Shown: positions 1-11,659, counted from the stretch's first letter. The stretch: 64,000 bases of DNA from Symbiodinium natans (GCA_905221605.1 CAJNDS010002213.1:1-64000), one strand, 5' to 3'. Notes: generated from the letters alone by a model not told the origin. Program-made: numbers and translations.

Positions 1-442
1 CTCTTCCTAAACCCTAAACCCTAAACCCTAAACCCCAAACCCTGAACCCTAAAGTGCAAACTGTCGACCCTGCCGTCTTGCCAGCTTCAGAATTTGTGAA
101 GGGGCCATGGAGCGTTCCGAGATGTTTGCAGAGGGGGGTTCAGCCAGTGGCCCTGAACCTCACACCCTTCGCGCGCCTGCGGCATCCTGAACTGCCAAGC
201 TTGAAGCCCCAGTGTAACCCTATTTGGGGCTCCCTACTATTGGGGTCCCCTTTTTCGTATACCCCTACTTCCCTACGAGCAGAAATGACCCCTTGATTGA
301 CATGTACAACCCATGGATCTGAAGGTAAATGGAGTCTTCAGCTAGGGTTGAGGGGTCTAGAGTTGTTCCAGGTCTAGGGATTCGGTTGCACCGGTCATGG
401 CAGCTCGGAAAGAAGGTAAACGCCCCTTGCACCATGACATGA
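1..442. other. Left edge: short ITS, unique spacer and a family-A MITE remnant
   Basis: The window opens inside CCCTAAA-type repeats (about 7-52). A unique spacer follows. At 221-266 lies the tail of the family-A inverted-repeat element described at 60463-60566, sharing the order TTTGGGG-CTCC, GGGGTCCCC, TTTTTCGT, ACCCC. No convincing gene is seen. Confidence 0.5.
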
Positions 443-542
443 CCTAAACCTAAACCCTAAACCCTAAACCCTAAACCCTAAACCCTAAACCCTAAACCCT
501 AAACCCTAAACCCTAAACCCTAAACCCTAAACCCTAAACCTT
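443..542. repeat. Interstitial telomeric repeat (CCCTAAA)n
   Basis: About 14 tandem CCCTAAA units, nearly perfect, with one shortened CCTAAA unit at the left edge and CCTTAAT at the right edge. The sequence is the C-rich strand of the plant/alga-type telomere repeat, but it lies inside the contig. Confidence 0.95.
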
Positions 543-1479
543 AATCCCCTTCCCAAGCTGAAGCAATCGACACCATGTTCCCCACAGCTCCAAAATCCCT
601 CATGTGGTAGCAGGTCATTCAAGCCTTCTTTTTTGGGTTCTGCTGTGACTGCGAGGGCTGTTTCTCCCATCTTTACCCTGCGACCTACTCAGCAGAGCAA
701 CTTTCGATTAGGATGCACTGAGATACATCTGCAAGGCTTGCAAATGAGCCTTGGGTCATTGGTCTCTGTACATGGCAGGTGGGGGGGCTTCCCAGCATTT
801 TGAGGAAATTTCCTGGCATTGTCTGGCACTAAGGAGAAAGCCAGCCCTGGGTTTGGGCAAATTAAGCCGAGAACCCCGTCTGTACAGCGCCAGAGATGGG
901 TCAGGTCAAGTCACAAAACCAACATTTCAGGAATTGACTCGGCTCCTGTACCCACGCCAAAAACAGGAAAGCAAAGGCAGCCGCAAGAGGAAAAACAGGA
1001 ATCGGGCATGAAACAGGGAACCTCATGTCTAGGCGAGCAAAAGGAGTCCTCATTGGCTGCCAAGGCAGCCCATGCACGTTGGCCATGAAGGAGGTACGCG
1101 CAGGGCGCGAACGTCTTGCAATTAAACGATACGAGACATTGGCCTGGACGTCGTCAAGCCTGTCCGCTTACCAAGCCACCGAATTATGAATGCGCCGCCC
1201 GACAGCAGGGCATTCAGTTCGCAGCCTGAAAGCATCCTCGACAGTTGGTGTGCAGCTGCATTATATTCTCGCTGAACCTAGATTCTGAAGGACCGCAGGA
1301 TTTTGCAGAGTGTGTTTTCAAAAGACGAAGAATCATGGCCCTTTTTACGAGAGGTCGCTTTCGGGGTGCCCTTCACCTGCACCATTGACATGTCCTGCCC
1401 TCTGCTCGGCAGAAGAATCCGAGAGAAATGCTCAGTCGAGTGCCACCTTGGCACATCACGCGCTTTCGCTCCCAGACCG
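543..1479. other. Unique spacer, no recognisable gene
   Basis: About 0.9 kb without telomeric repeats. Open frames of 60-90 codons exist on both strands around 750-1090. None has a recognisable motif, and overlapping frames are equally open, so I do not call a gene. Confidence 0.5.
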
Positions 1480-1564
1480 TTTAGGGTTTAGGGTTTAGGG
1501 TTTAGGGTTTAGGGTTTAGGGTTTAGGGTTTAGGGTTTAGGGTTTAGGGTTTAGGGTTTAGGGT
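1480..1564. repeat. Interstitial telomeric repeat (TTTAGGG)n
   Basis: Twelve perfect TTTAGGG heptamers, G-rich strand on plus, opposite in orientation to the tract at 443-542. Confidence 0.95.
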
Positions 1565-2788
1565 CCAACGCGACCTCCTAAAACGCAAACTCCCGAAACT
1601 CCTCACTAAGCCCTTCGGGCCCTCGGAGGCTTGCAGCCCTAAGCCCTAAATCCTCAACTCATCATCCCTCAACTTAACACTGCTGGCCTCAACGCTCCGA
1701 AGGTGGAGTTCCTATAGGGGGCACATGGCCCTCCGCAACACCTACAGAACGATTGCACCGGGATCGTTCCACGCCTGCCTTTTTGGTTTGACGGTCCAAC
1801 CCTAAAACCCTAAACCCTAAGCCCTAAGCCCTAAATCCTAAACCCGAAAACCCCGGACCCCGAACCCGAAGGGCTCGGGCTCGAGATCCCCATGAACAGA
1901 AGTGGGTTCCAGGTTTCAGGGTTCAGGGTCTTGCAAGTTTTGCTTAGGGTCTAGGGTTTAAGGGCTCAAGGGTTTAGGGTTTAGGATTTAAGGGCTTAAG
2001 GGTGTAGGGTTTAGGGTTTAAGGGCTTCAGGGTTTAGGGTTTAAGGGCGTAAGGGTCTAGGGTGTAGGGTTTAGGGTTGAAGGGCTTAAGGGAAATCTTG
2101 ACAGGGAGACTGCGGCCCAAGGAAAGCATCACTCAGTGCGGTGTAGGGTTGGGGCCTTTCCCCCCCCGATCCTACCTCACATCTTCCCTAAACCCTAACC
2201 CTAAACCCTAAACCCTAAACCCTAAACCCGAAACCCTAAACCCTAAACCCTAAACCCTGAACCTCTGGGCCTCGATGCCTCTCCGTTTTTTGGAAAGACG
2301 AGGTCCCAAAGACATGTTGGGGAGGGGACTTAGGGTTTAGGGTTTAGGGTTTAGGGTTTAGGGTGACCTTGTTCAAGGGAGTGGCGTTCCGGATGGTAGC
2401 GACTAAGAGGGCCCGGATTAAGAACAACCCCGCTATGTATAGGCATCGCATCAGACGAACCCTTTCCTAGGATTAGTTACCTTAAGCAACGCTAAAGCAT
2501 GAAACGCAAACGTTACGGTTCTCATCTCCTTTCAGGGAGCATTTTGACATTCTTTGGGGTTCCTTCAGAGCCCACCAAATCTCCAAGCCTCACCCAAAAA
2601 ACCAGAGACACCCCTAGACCCCAAAAACTCCCTTAAAACTACGCCCTGATTCCTAAACCCTAAACCCTAAACCCTAAACCCTAAACCCTAAACCCTAAAC
2701 CCAGGACCCCTTCCCCGTGCTGAGGCGGCCGGCGCCTTTCATGCGGGTAGCCATCGCGGGCCACTGGATCTGCTGTGCCTACGTTGTG
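1565..2788. repeat. Mosaic of short, degenerate telomeric tracts in both orientations
   Basis: CCCTAAA-type tracts at about 1799-1845, 2186-2261 and 2652-2702 alternate with TTTAGGG-type tracts at about 1920-2095 (many TTTAAGGG and variant units) and 2331-2364. The spacers of 50-250 bp show no gene. Confidence 0.85.
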
Positions 2789-2900
2789 TTTAGGGTTTAG
2801 GGTTTAGGGTTTAGGGTTTAGGGTTTAGGGTTTAGGGTTTAGGGTTTAGGGTTTAGGGTTTAGGGTTTAGGGTTTAGGGTTTAGGGTTTAGGGTTTAGGG
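2789..2900. repeat. Perfect (TTTAGGG)16 interstitial array
   Basis: 112 bp, that is sixteen heptamers without a visible substitution. Such homogeneity implies recent origin or ongoing homogenisation. Confidence 0.95.
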
Positions 2901-3283
2901 CGTAGGACCTGCGAGGCTCTGGTGGAGGGTTTGGGGTTTCGGGTTTTGGCTTACCTCTCAGATATCGAAGGAACAAACAGGTTATACTTTCTTTCTTCCT
3001 ACAAGCCCCAGAAAGGTCTGAGGTTCAATGATTGGCTAAGTAAGTCGGGTTTAGGGTTTGCAGACTTGAGGTACGATGTGCCACACAACAAGCCGGGGGT
3101 TTGGGTTTAGGGTGAATGAGTTTACAGGGTATTGGGGCTCAGGGTTTGTAGGGCTACTGGCGTTTATAGGGCTTAACAACCCCCTAAACTTTAAACCCAG
3201 TTCTCCGTAGAATCCCTAGATGATCCCTTCAGGGGTAATATCGGGACCAAAGGCCACATTCCATGCCAAGAACCAGTAAGTTT
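2901..3283. other. Spacer with MITE remnants
   Basis: Contains a GATTGGCTAAGTAAG-type motif (about 3031-3046) shared with 53008-53024, and a CATTCC...AAGAACCAGTAAG string (about 3257-3280) matching the end of the family-D elements. No gene is supported. Confidence 0.4.
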
Positions 3284-3393
3284 CTAGACGCAACAGTAGA
3301 GTAGCCAAAACGGGTGCCCTTGTTGGTTTACAGGGGCTTTTTCTAAGGGAACCTGAACGCAAAAAGGAAATGAGGGCCTACTCTGATTCCTAG
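3284..3393. mobile_element. MITE-like element, family B (copy 1)
   Basis: It shares the order GGGTGCCCTT, GGTTT, AAGGG, AAGGGAACC and GAGGGCCTACTCTG with copies at 5233-5348 and 12491-12597. The ends are imperfect inverted repeats. There is no coding capacity, so it is presumably non-autonomous. The family assignment rests on visual alignment. Confidence 0.5.
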
Positions 3394-4865
3394 GCTTTGT
3401 TTCGCTGGGACCCTGATCCCTGAACCCTAAACCTTGCGCGAGAAGTTTGGCCAGAAGGCACTGTGGAGGTAACCCAGAATCAGGGGATCCCTTCAGCTCT
3501 TTTGAACGAGAGATTCTGTCATGATAGTTGGGGGATTTAGGGTTTAGGGTTGGTGGTAGAAGGGGTGCTCCTGAATTTTCACAAGCGCCCATGTGACATG
3601 TTTTCCCTGCGCCCTAGCCCCGTGGCCCTGAAGCCTGGATCTGCGCAATGTCTGGCAATTCGGGCCTCAGAGTGGGCGGCCCCCCGCCCTTCCCATCTGT
3701 CGAATGGAGTTCTTGCGGTTTGGGCTCGGGTGGTTTCGGTTGTTCAGCAACCCCAGTCAAAGAGCACATGCTTTGGATGAGTTTTGGAGTTTTGGCTAGG
3801 AACCAGAAACCATAAAGCATGAACATACGCGACTGAACAGGCTTGGGAGTTGTTGAGCTTGGACTGCGCCACGAGCTTACCCTGAACCCCAAGACCCGAA
3901 GCCCTATTTCGCATTGCAATCTGCGCACTTCTCCAAGCCTAAACGGTCGGCTCCCTACATGATGGTCATTTGGTCCTCTTTGGGGGTGCCCTACACATAA
4001 GAATTCATAACCCTTAACCCAACAACCGCATAAACTCCAAAACCCCTACTAAGAGTATTTGCACAGGGCCTTTTGAATGCTTGGCTTCCTTTCAGACTTC
4101 GTCCCTAAAGCTAAAGCCTACCCGGGTTCTTAGCTAGGGTTTCGGGCCGAGCCTTCACGGGCTTTGGGATTGCCTACGATGACTTCGGGAGTCGCCGTGT
4201 AATTAGGGGCTATCGCTGAAGGTGTTTCGGCTTGCAAGTGCGCCCTAAACAACCCAAGCCAGCTGTGGTGGGGGATGCCCCACTACTTTGTAGGGTCTGT
4301 GTGTACAGGCCTGTCCTAAATCCCCAAGTCCTAAACCTCAAACCCCAAACCCCAAACCCCAAACCCCAATCCCAAAACCCGAAACCCCACAACCTAAACC
4401 CCTAAAACCTAAACCCCATCCGAGGTCAGTGCCACTGGAGCCAAGCTGGCAACTCAATGGAACCTCCAAACCTGTGCTCGAGCCATGAGGAACCCAGAAC
4501 TCACCCCGGGGTTTAGGGCTGAGGGTTTGGGGTTTAGGGTCTTTTCCGCAGATTGTGGGGTTTTAAAGTTTTGGGAGGGAGGGTGGGTTAAGTTGGCCTA
4601 GGGTTTCTGCGATGGTTTAGGTGGTATCATTCCTTAACCGAGGGCTTTCGGAAGTTCTGCGAAGCGCGGCTGTGCGCGTGCTGGGACGTCGCATATTGGG
4701 TGTAGGGATCTAGTGGTTTAGGGGTGCGTGGCATCCAGCCGTTTAAGGTTGAGGCAAAATCTGATTTAATGTTGTGCAGGCGTCCACGACCCCAACCCCT
4801 TGGTCATACACTCCCAGTGAGTTTGTTCAAGAACATGGCCCGCGATATCTATCGATATCCGACAA
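3394..4865. other. Gene-free spacer with sparse telomere-like words
   Basis: Mostly unique sequence with isolated CCCTAAA, CCCCAAA and TTTAGGG words, for example 4318-4412 and 4509-4545. Open frames here largely translate telomere-like DNA. No gene, RNA or array is recognised. Confidence 0.5.
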
Positions 4866-4967
4866 TGTGGGGTTTACCTTATTGGAGTCCTTTTCTAAGG
4901 GGATCCTACGATTCGGGGATCTATATTGGGGGTCCCCGACTTTCGTAAACCCCCCCCCCCCCCCCCA
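4866..4967. mobile_element. Family-A MITE-like element ending in a long C run
   Basis: Shares TATTGGAGTCC, AAGGGGATCCTACGATT, ATATTGGGGGTCCCC and TTTCGT with the intact copy at 60463-60566. Where that copy ends in a short C stretch, this one ends in about 17 C residues (4951-4967). Confidence 0.55.
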
Positions 4968-5232
4968 TATGCGTGCACCTGTACATCTGCACCCTGTCCC
5001 GCCCACCAAAGGCGACTGTCATCATGGCCCTGTTCTTGTCCTGCTTGCCCTCCGCCACTATATCAGAACGTCAGTCAGCAATCAAGCCTGCAGCCCCTGA
5101 ATCACTTTTTAGGGTTTAGGGTTTAGGGCTTAAGGTTCAGGGTCTCCCGGCTTTGTCCCAAACATGTTGGAATCCTTATCTAACCTCTAGATCCAAGAGT
5201 AGGAATCAACAGGGACGGTTTAGGGTTTAGGG

Positions 5233-5348
5233 CTAGACTCAAGAGTAACCTAGGAATACAGCGGATGCCCATTTTATGTTCAAAGGGGCTTGTAAGGGAA
5301 CCTCAGCCGTAAAGGATAGGAGAATAAGAGCCAGCTCTGAGTCGTAGC
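5233..5348. mobile_element. MITE-like element, family B (copy 2)
   Basis: The left end CTAGACTCAAGAGTAACCTA is matched in inverted orientation by the right end around 5330-5346. Internal words (GATGCCCATTTT, AAGGGGCTTGTAAGGGAACC) are diverged versions of the other B copies. It lies directly beside a short TTTAGGG tract. Confidence 0.5.
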
Positions 5349-5935
5349 CTCCCCCCCCCCCCCAACAGACTAAACCCTAAACCCTAAACCCTAACCCCTA
5401 AACCCTGAACCCGAAACCCTGAACCCTAAACCCCCGAACGGCGGTACCGAGCGCAGGACTCTGGCTCCAAGATGTCAGCAGGATCTGTGAACACCTCGCT
5501 CGGGTCGTGCAGAGCTAGGCTTGAACACAGTTTAGGGTTTAGGGTTTGGGGGTTAGGGTTTAGGGGTTCTAGGGGGTTTAGGGGGTTTAGGGGTTTAGGG
5601 GTTTAGGGGCTTAGGGGCCTAGGGTTCAGGGTACACAATCTACAGCGACTTCAAGGACAAAGGCGGCAAGCTTGCGATGCTCCCAATGTAGCACCCCACA
5701 CTACTAGATCTGCCCTGGTCGAACGGGTTTAGGGTTTAGGGCTTAGGGTCGAACGCGTCCTAAAGCCTAAACATATCCGAAAGCCAGCTCATGATCTTCA
5801 AAATAGGCAGTATGGCGTATCGCCCCTGACGACGCTCACCTTCCAACTAGCTTGCAACCCCATGGCCTACTACCCCGAACTCTGTATAACCTCCAGACCC
5901 CAAACTCACGCCTTAAAACCCGTAGTACATCACCA
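5349..5935. repeat. Telomeric variants including (TTTAGGGG)n
   Basis: A CCCTAAA tract at 5371-5432 is followed by an 8-mer GGGGTTTA-type array around 5565-5625, then a spacer. No gene. Confidence 0.75.
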
Positions 5936-6022
5936 CCCTAAACCCTAAACCCTAAACCCTAAACCCTAAACCCTAAACCCTAAACCCTAAACCCTAAACC
6001 CTAAACCCTAAACCCTAAACCC
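5936..6022. repeat. Interstitial (CCCTAAA)n array
   Basis: About twelve perfect CCCTAAA units ending in a C-rich stretch. Confidence 0.95.
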
Positions 6023-7524
6023 CCCTCCCCCCGATGGAGCTCCCGGCCTGCCATTTGGCCTCATCTATGCCTTTAAAAGCGGCTCGGGCCTGGCTGTCGC
6101 TCACGCTTTTGAGGGCTTTGGGCTCCGAGTTTTGGGGTCTTTTGGGTTCTCTGTTTTTTTTTCTTAAAGGGCTTTTGGGGGCTTTTCGGTTGTTTTGTTG
6201 GCTTTAGGGTTTTCACTTTTTTCAATTAGCGTGGGAAGCATTCGTGTTTTTACTCTGGCCTCAAAGCTCTTGCTTCGCGCCTCCACAAGAAAAGAAGTCC
6301 CTCTGTAAAGCCCTGTTAGCTGCGCTTGCACTGGGGATGCTCGGGAGCATGGACGAGACACGGGGCTCGGCCATGGTTGTTCAGGCGAAGGTGTTGTAAG
6401 AGACGCAAGTGGCAAAAGCTGTAAAGAAACATCTCAGAAACCCTGGGTGTGTAAAGTTAGAAGGCCTTGACCCAACCCTACACGCTAAACCCTAAACCCT
6501 AAACCCTAAACCCTAAACCCTAAACCCTAAACCCTATGCAAATTATTAAGCGCCCTAAACCCGATTCTAGACCTGTGCGGATCAGTCAATCAGGACAAAC
6601 GACCCCAGGATGGACACGACATGAACCCCGGGGGTGGTGGCCTTCTCAAGCCCCCAAAGCCTGCTACTGAGGGTTTAGGGTTTAGGGTTTAGGGTTTAGG
6701 GTTTAGGGTTTAGGGTTTAGGTTCAGAACACTCGTGTAGACAATACCTCAGGCAAAACGACTCCAGGTAAGGAACTCGAGAGCCGCACCTCACGCAACGC
6801 CTGGAGCACCCGAAGAACACTAAACCCTAACTAAACCTTAAAACCTTAAAGGGAAAGCCAGACCATCGTCCCCATGAAACGAGGCACTGCCCTCTGCCAT
6901 CATTCCCTTCCCAACATGGTTTTGGGGTTGGGGGGTTTAGGGTTTAGGGTTTGGGGTTTGGGGTTTAGGGTTTAGGGCTTAGGGTTTGGGGTTTAGGGTT
7001 TAGGGTTTGGGGTTTAGGGTTTAGGGGGTGTAGGGCTGAGGATTGCGACCTCCAGCTACTGGGAGAGCTGCACTTGCCTAACGCCTTTGCCTCTAACATT
7101 GCGCAAGGTGCAAACCATGCCCTCAGGCCTTGTTGCCGCAGCTACAGCATTCTCTCGAGTCTTTGTGGGTTGCAGAACCCCAAACCCGAAACCCCAAACC
7201 CTAAACCCTAAACCCGCGAAACCCCTGAGACCCCGGGCCCGTTCAACATTTTCGACATCCTCTGCCATGACGGCCCGGATCAGGACCTGCAAAGGCCATG
7301 GAACAGGAGCTTACAACGGAATTGGGCCTTAGGATGTTCGGGCAGTTCAGGGTCTCTTAGGGTTTAGGGTTTGGGGTTTAGGGCTTGGGGTCGCTTGTTT
7401 TCGTGCTATGAGCATGAGTAGCCTGCCCAATGGGGATGGGAGGAAGTAGAACTGGCCGATGGAGTTTGGGGGTTTGGAATTCACTTGCTAGGGAACCATC
7501 AAGAGCCAGGAGGCGTACCCCAAG
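6023..7524. other. Spacer with several short ITS tracts
   Basis: CCCTAAA tract at 6487-6536, TTTAGGG tracts at 6669-6721 and 6937-7030 (mixed TTTAGGG and TTTGGGG), and smaller ones at 7190-7215 and 7356-7390. The unique part 6040-6480 has an open minus frame (6164-6415) with no ATG and no recognised domain. Confidence 0.6.
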
Positions 7525-7567
7525 GGTTTAGGGTTTAGGGTTTAGGGTTTAGGGTTTAGGGTTTAGG
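7525..7567. repeat. (TTTAGGG)6 interstitial tract
   Basis: Six perfect heptamers. Confidence 0.9.
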
Positions 7568-7913
7568 GGACGTGTCCAGCAAGATTGCCCTCTTCGATGC
7601 CCTTTTGCCGGCTACCCAGGCAGGCGAGGGTCTTTAGCTCGTGTTTTTTGGGCTCTTTAGAACTCTGCAAAGAGGCGTTCGCGCGATGACTTTGTGGAAC
7701 TACCGCTAGCCCGCGGAATGCCTTGGTCCGTATAGCCGTATATCCGCCCCAGTGCAGGGTCTCTGTGCGGACGGACGCTTCAGTGGCATTCGGGTTAGGG
7801 TTTGGGGCACACGGTGCGTCTGCGCGATTGATTCGTGGTGTCTGCACGGAGCTTTTTAAGTGGCTTGCGTGGGTATGCCATTCATGTGTCCAGGATGCTG
7901 CAAGCGCAAGCAT
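7563..7913 (-). CDS. Hypothetical open frame, unrecognised
   Basis: A 116-codon minus-strand frame starts at an ATG (7911-7913) and ends with a stop formed inside the adjacent TTTAGGG tract. It has no signal peptide, membrane segment or motif that I recognise, and it is rich in Ala, His and Ser. The antisense frame is also open over part of the span. The stop lies in repeat DNA, so this could be a chance frame or an exon remnant. Confidence 0.15.
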   Translation of the reverse strand: MLALAASWTHEWHTHASHLKSSVQTPRINRADAPCAPNPNPNATEASVRTETLHWGGYTAIRTKAFRGLAVVPQSHRANASLQSSKEPKKHELKTLACLGSRQKGIEEGNLAGHVP

Positions 7914-7941
7914 TGAAGCAACACTGAGCCCTACTGTATGA

Positions 7942-8407
7942 ACTCTGACCCTAAGCCCTCGTAGGCCAATCCAGCCTTACGCCTGAGGCCCTAAGCCCCA
8001 AACCATACAAAAACAAACTCAGCTAAGCCCTATGCTCTTTATACAGCCCACTAAACCCTAAGCCTTGAACCCTGAGCCCTTACCCCTATCTAAACCAATT
8101 CAACGCAAGGTTGGCGGCCTTGAGAACTTGTGCGGGATGTTGTCGCATGATTTCAGCGTAGACCTGCAACCACACAGGCTTGCTTCGTCAGCCCGAAACC
8201 CTATATACTCCTAAAACCCCTAACCCCTGAACGAACCCCTAAGCCCCAAACCCTAGAATCCTAGAACCCAGAAACCCTAAACCCTAGAACATTAAACCAC
8301 CAAACCCTGCAGTAAGCTTACAGACCCCCTAGAGCGGATGCCTGGCAGTTGGTCTGGGATTGGCGTTGGGTGTCGCAGGGTTTGGTGAGGGACTAAGAGC
8401 CTGCAAC
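7942..8407. other. Degenerate CCCTAAA-like spacer
   Basis: Scattered CCCTAAGCC, CCCTAAACC and CCTAGAACCC words with no tandem order. No gene. Confidence 0.5.
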
Positions 8408-8560
8408 TTACCGGTTCTTAGTAATCCTTATAAAGGTCATACTATCATATCAAAACCGGCTCTTAAAGTAGGGTATGAAGGAAATTTAGGTAGCTAATAT
8501 CCTTAAAGGTCATATTAATATGGGGAGATGTAAGGTGCCAAGACCGGAGCTTAAAGTCCC
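8408..8560. repeat. Duplicated AT-rich module (MITE-like)
   Basis: Two diverged direct copies of a module with TAAT-CCTTA-AAGGTCATA and CCGG-(G/C)CTTAAAGT words, one at about 8408-8470 and one at about 8493-8560. It is AT-richer than its surroundings and non-coding. Confidence 0.45.
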
Positions 8561-10059
8561 CAAACACCCTACACGCCATAAACACCCACAACGCCCCTCA
8601 ACACCCCTGAACGCTGAAACCCTGAGCACTAAACACCCTAACCGCCCTAACCGCCTTAAACCCGGAACCCAAAGCCCTAAAGCCCGAAACCCTAAAACCC
8701 TAAAACCCTAAAACCCGAAAACCCTAAAACCCTAAAACCCTAATTCCCTAAAACCCTGAAACCCTAAACCCTAGACCCGAAAAAACCCCAAACCCAAGCT
8801 TCCTTGATGCGGCCTCAGCATCTCGCTCCCCAGAATCGCCGACCAAAATGAACCTTGGTGCTCTTTGGAAGGGCTTTAGGGGTTGGTGGGGGAGGGTGTG
8901 GGGGTGTAGGGTTTAGGGGGCTTAGGGTTTTAGGGTGAAGGGTTTGGGGTTTGGGGGTTTACAGGAATTTAGGGCTTTAGGGTTTAGGGTGGAGGGTTTG
9001 GGCTTAGGGGTTTAGGGCTTTAGGGTTTTGGGGAGTTTACAGAGCTTTAGGGTTTAGGGTGTAGCGTTGGTCAGCTGAAGGCCGTAGTATGCAGACATGC
9101 CCACCCCAAGACCGCCTAAACCCTAAACCCTGAACCCTTGAGTTTTGGGTTGAGCTTCGAAACGCCCTAAACCCTAAACCCTAAACCCTAGACCCTAGAC
9201 CCTAGACCCGAGACCCTAGGAACCCTTAAGCCAATCCAAGGGACTGCCTCTTGGGAAACTGGGCGAGCAAGCTTGTCACCTCACAGGGCAGAGTGCTTCG
9301 GGGGCCCCTATGCGAACCCATGAGCGTTTTAGGGCAGGGTTTAGGGTTTAGGGTTTAGGGCTTAGGGCTTAGGGTTTAGGGTTTAGGGTTTAGGGTTTGG
9401 GGTTTAGGGTTTAGGGTTTAGGGTTTAGGGTTTAGGGTTTAAGGTTTAGGGTTTAAGGGTTTAAGGGTTTAAGGGTTTAAGGGTTTAAGGGTTAAGGGGT
9501 AAGGGTTAAGGGTTAAGGCTTAAGGGTTTAGGGTTCAGGGTTTAGCGTCCAGGGTTTCGGGTTTAGGGTGCACATCCCGGAAGGCCCTAAACCCAAGCCC
9601 GAAAGACGCTGAGGAGCCCAAGTAGGAAAAGGTCTGAAGATAAGAGGCCCTAAAGCCCTAACGAACAGAAACCCCTAAAACCCGAAAGCCCTGAACCCAA
9701 ACCTAAGCCCCCGAATGTAAACGGCCTGCCTGGCGTGAACCCCAGGTCGCAAAGTCAGCGGGTTAGGGTTCAGGGTTTAGGGTTTAGGGTTCAGGGTTTA
9801 GGGTTTAGGGTTCAGGGTTCAGGGTTCAGGGTTCAGGGTTCAGGGTTTAGGGTTTAGAGGATTATTGTTTAGGTTTAAGGGGTTTAGGGTTATAGGGTTT
9901 AGGATTATTGCCGAGGGCCTCTACGGTTTGCAAATCTTCGTTGGCCCATCCAGAACTACCCTTCGTAGAATGGCTCGGAGGACATGTAGCCGCTGTCGAA
10001 AGTAGGTCCCATTGGGGGCGAAGGTAAGGCCTGGACTCTGCTTCCCCAAAAGAAGACGA
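8561..10059. repeat. Large degenerate ITS block
   Basis: Nearly continuous telomere-like sequence. CCCTAAAA-type words occupy 8690-8780, TTTAGGG/TTTAGGGC variants 8900-9070, CCCTAAA 9116-9215, TTTAGGG passing into TTTAAGGG and TTAAGGG 9337-9560, and a mixed TTCAGGG/TTTAGGG array 9762-9905. Unique spacers are 100-200 bp long. No gene. Confidence 0.8.
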
Positions 10060-10327
10060 GGTAAAGGGCGGTGTCGAACCTAAACCCTAAACCCTAAACC
10101 CTAAACCCTAAACCCTAAACCCTAAACCCTAACCCCTAAACCCTAAACCCTAAACCCTAAACCCTAAACCCTAAACCCTAAACCCTAAACCCTAAACCCG
10201 GTAAAGGGCGGTGTCGAAGCAGGGCCGATGGAGCCCCTGAAGGACCGGACGCAGCTACGGCCCGCAAGGACGAAGGTAGGGCCCGGTCGACGGTAGGCCA
10301 CTGGACTCTGCTTCCCCAAAAGAAGAC
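10031..10327. repeat. 27-bp direct repeat pair flanking the bracketed ITS
   Basis: A 27-bp string beginning CTGGACTCTGCTTCCCC occurs at 10031-10057 and again at 10301-10327, with related sequence (CGAAGGTA-GGC) upstream of both. It suggests a small segmental duplication around the array. Confidence 0.75.
10060..10218. repeat. CCCTAAA array bracketed by a 19-bp direct repeat
   Basis: The array at 10079-10199 (about 17 units, one CCCCTAAA variant) is flanked by identical 19-bp copies of GGTAAAGGGCGGTGTCGAA at 10060-10078 and 10200-10218. This looks like a target-site duplication made when the array was inserted. Confidence 0.85.
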
Positions 10328-11180
10328 CAGTGTGGTCGATCATAGGGTTTAGGGTTTAGGGTTTAGGGTTTAGGATTTGGGGTGTAAGGTTAAGGGGTTT
10401 AGGGTCTGGGGTTTGGGGTTCAGGGTTTAGGACATAGGGGGGGTTGAGGGCTTGGGGTTGAGGGAATCTTCAAGCTCGGTACCCAGAAAACGAGCCCCAT
10501 CTGCCCCCCCCCGCCCCCCCTCGAAAGTCTTGAACACCAAGAGGATACAACCCACATGACATGCTAGGTGGGCCTTTGAGACCTTCTGAAAAAGCCCCAA
10601 CCCTGAACCCCCTAAACCCTAAACCCCAAACCCTAAACCCTGAACCCTAAACCCTCTTCAGCCCAATGAGAAAAGACCTATCCCGACCATCTTCCCGCCT
10701 GGCGCAGCTTGAAATTCGCGCGGTCGCGCCCCAGCAAGGGGCAAAGGTGAATCGAAGAGACGGGGAAGCCCTGATGTGACGGTGTTTGAGGTCTAGGCTT
10801 GCAGGTTTGGGCTGCGCGTGGACTTTAATCATCTTGCTTGGGTTGCTTAGGGTGTATCCCTGAACCCTAAACCCGAAACCCTAAACCCTAAACCCAAACC
10901 TGGATCAAGCAACCTAACGTGCAGGGTTTGCCATCAATCTCTGAAGCTCCCCACATAATGCAAGTGCCGAGGGCTTCAGTGGCTTTTGGGGGCATGTGGG
11001 GTTCAGGGTAATTAGGTTAAAATCCACAGCTCAAAATGCCCTAGAGAGCTAGAGCCCTGAGCCATGCAAGTGTGCTCTCCCCCCCTGCAAGAACAAACGC
11101 AAGCTGCCCCCACGACAAGCAGCGACAAGCCACCATGCATCAGTTTTTGTAGCTGTTGCTGTTCACATCTTCATGGGTTA
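10328..11180. other. Spacer with short ITS tracts
   Basis: TTTAGGG variants at 10345-10440, CCCTAAA variants at 10600-10655 and 10855-10895, otherwise unique. The open minus frame at 10647-10832 has no recognisable motif. Confidence 0.5.
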
Positions 11181-11252
11181 GATATATATATATATATATA
11201 CACACACACATGCGTGTACATATGTATATATGTAGAGATATATACACATATT
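11181..11252. repeat. (TA)n/(CA)n microsatellite
   Basis: A run of TA dinucleotides passes into CA dinucleotides and then imperfect TATG/TATA sequence. Confidence 0.9.
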
Positions 11253-11659
11253 CATTATCACTGCTATTCGGTGACATGTTCTTCTTTTTTTGGTGCATCT
11301 GTGTTCTCTTTCTGGCCTTCTTCTGCAGGAAGTCGGACAAGGGTCCGTGCAATTCAGGAGGGCCTTGGTGCGCCAGGGGAACTAAAGGCTAACCTAAATT
11401 CGGATTCTATACCTTAAACCCTGAACCCTGAACCCCAAAAAGGCTAAAGGTGACTGCAAAGGGAGGGGATAGGGGTGGGTCAAGGGCTTAAGGGTTTAAG
11501 GTGGGTTTGGGGTTTCGGGGTGTAAGGCCTAAGGCTTAAGGTGGTTTTGGGGACCTCGGGGCTCGAAGAGGGTTTGCGTGGCTGTGGGGCCACAAGGGCT
11601 GAAAGGTTAGGGTTTAGGGTTTATAAGGGGAAAACACATCAGGATGGCCGAAGAGCAGG
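11253..11659. other. Spacer, no recognisable gene
   Basis: T-rich stretch at 11280-11330, degenerate GGGTTTAAGG words at 11480-11545 and a short TTTAGGG tract at 11607-11622. Open frames here are short and unsupported. Confidence 0.45.
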
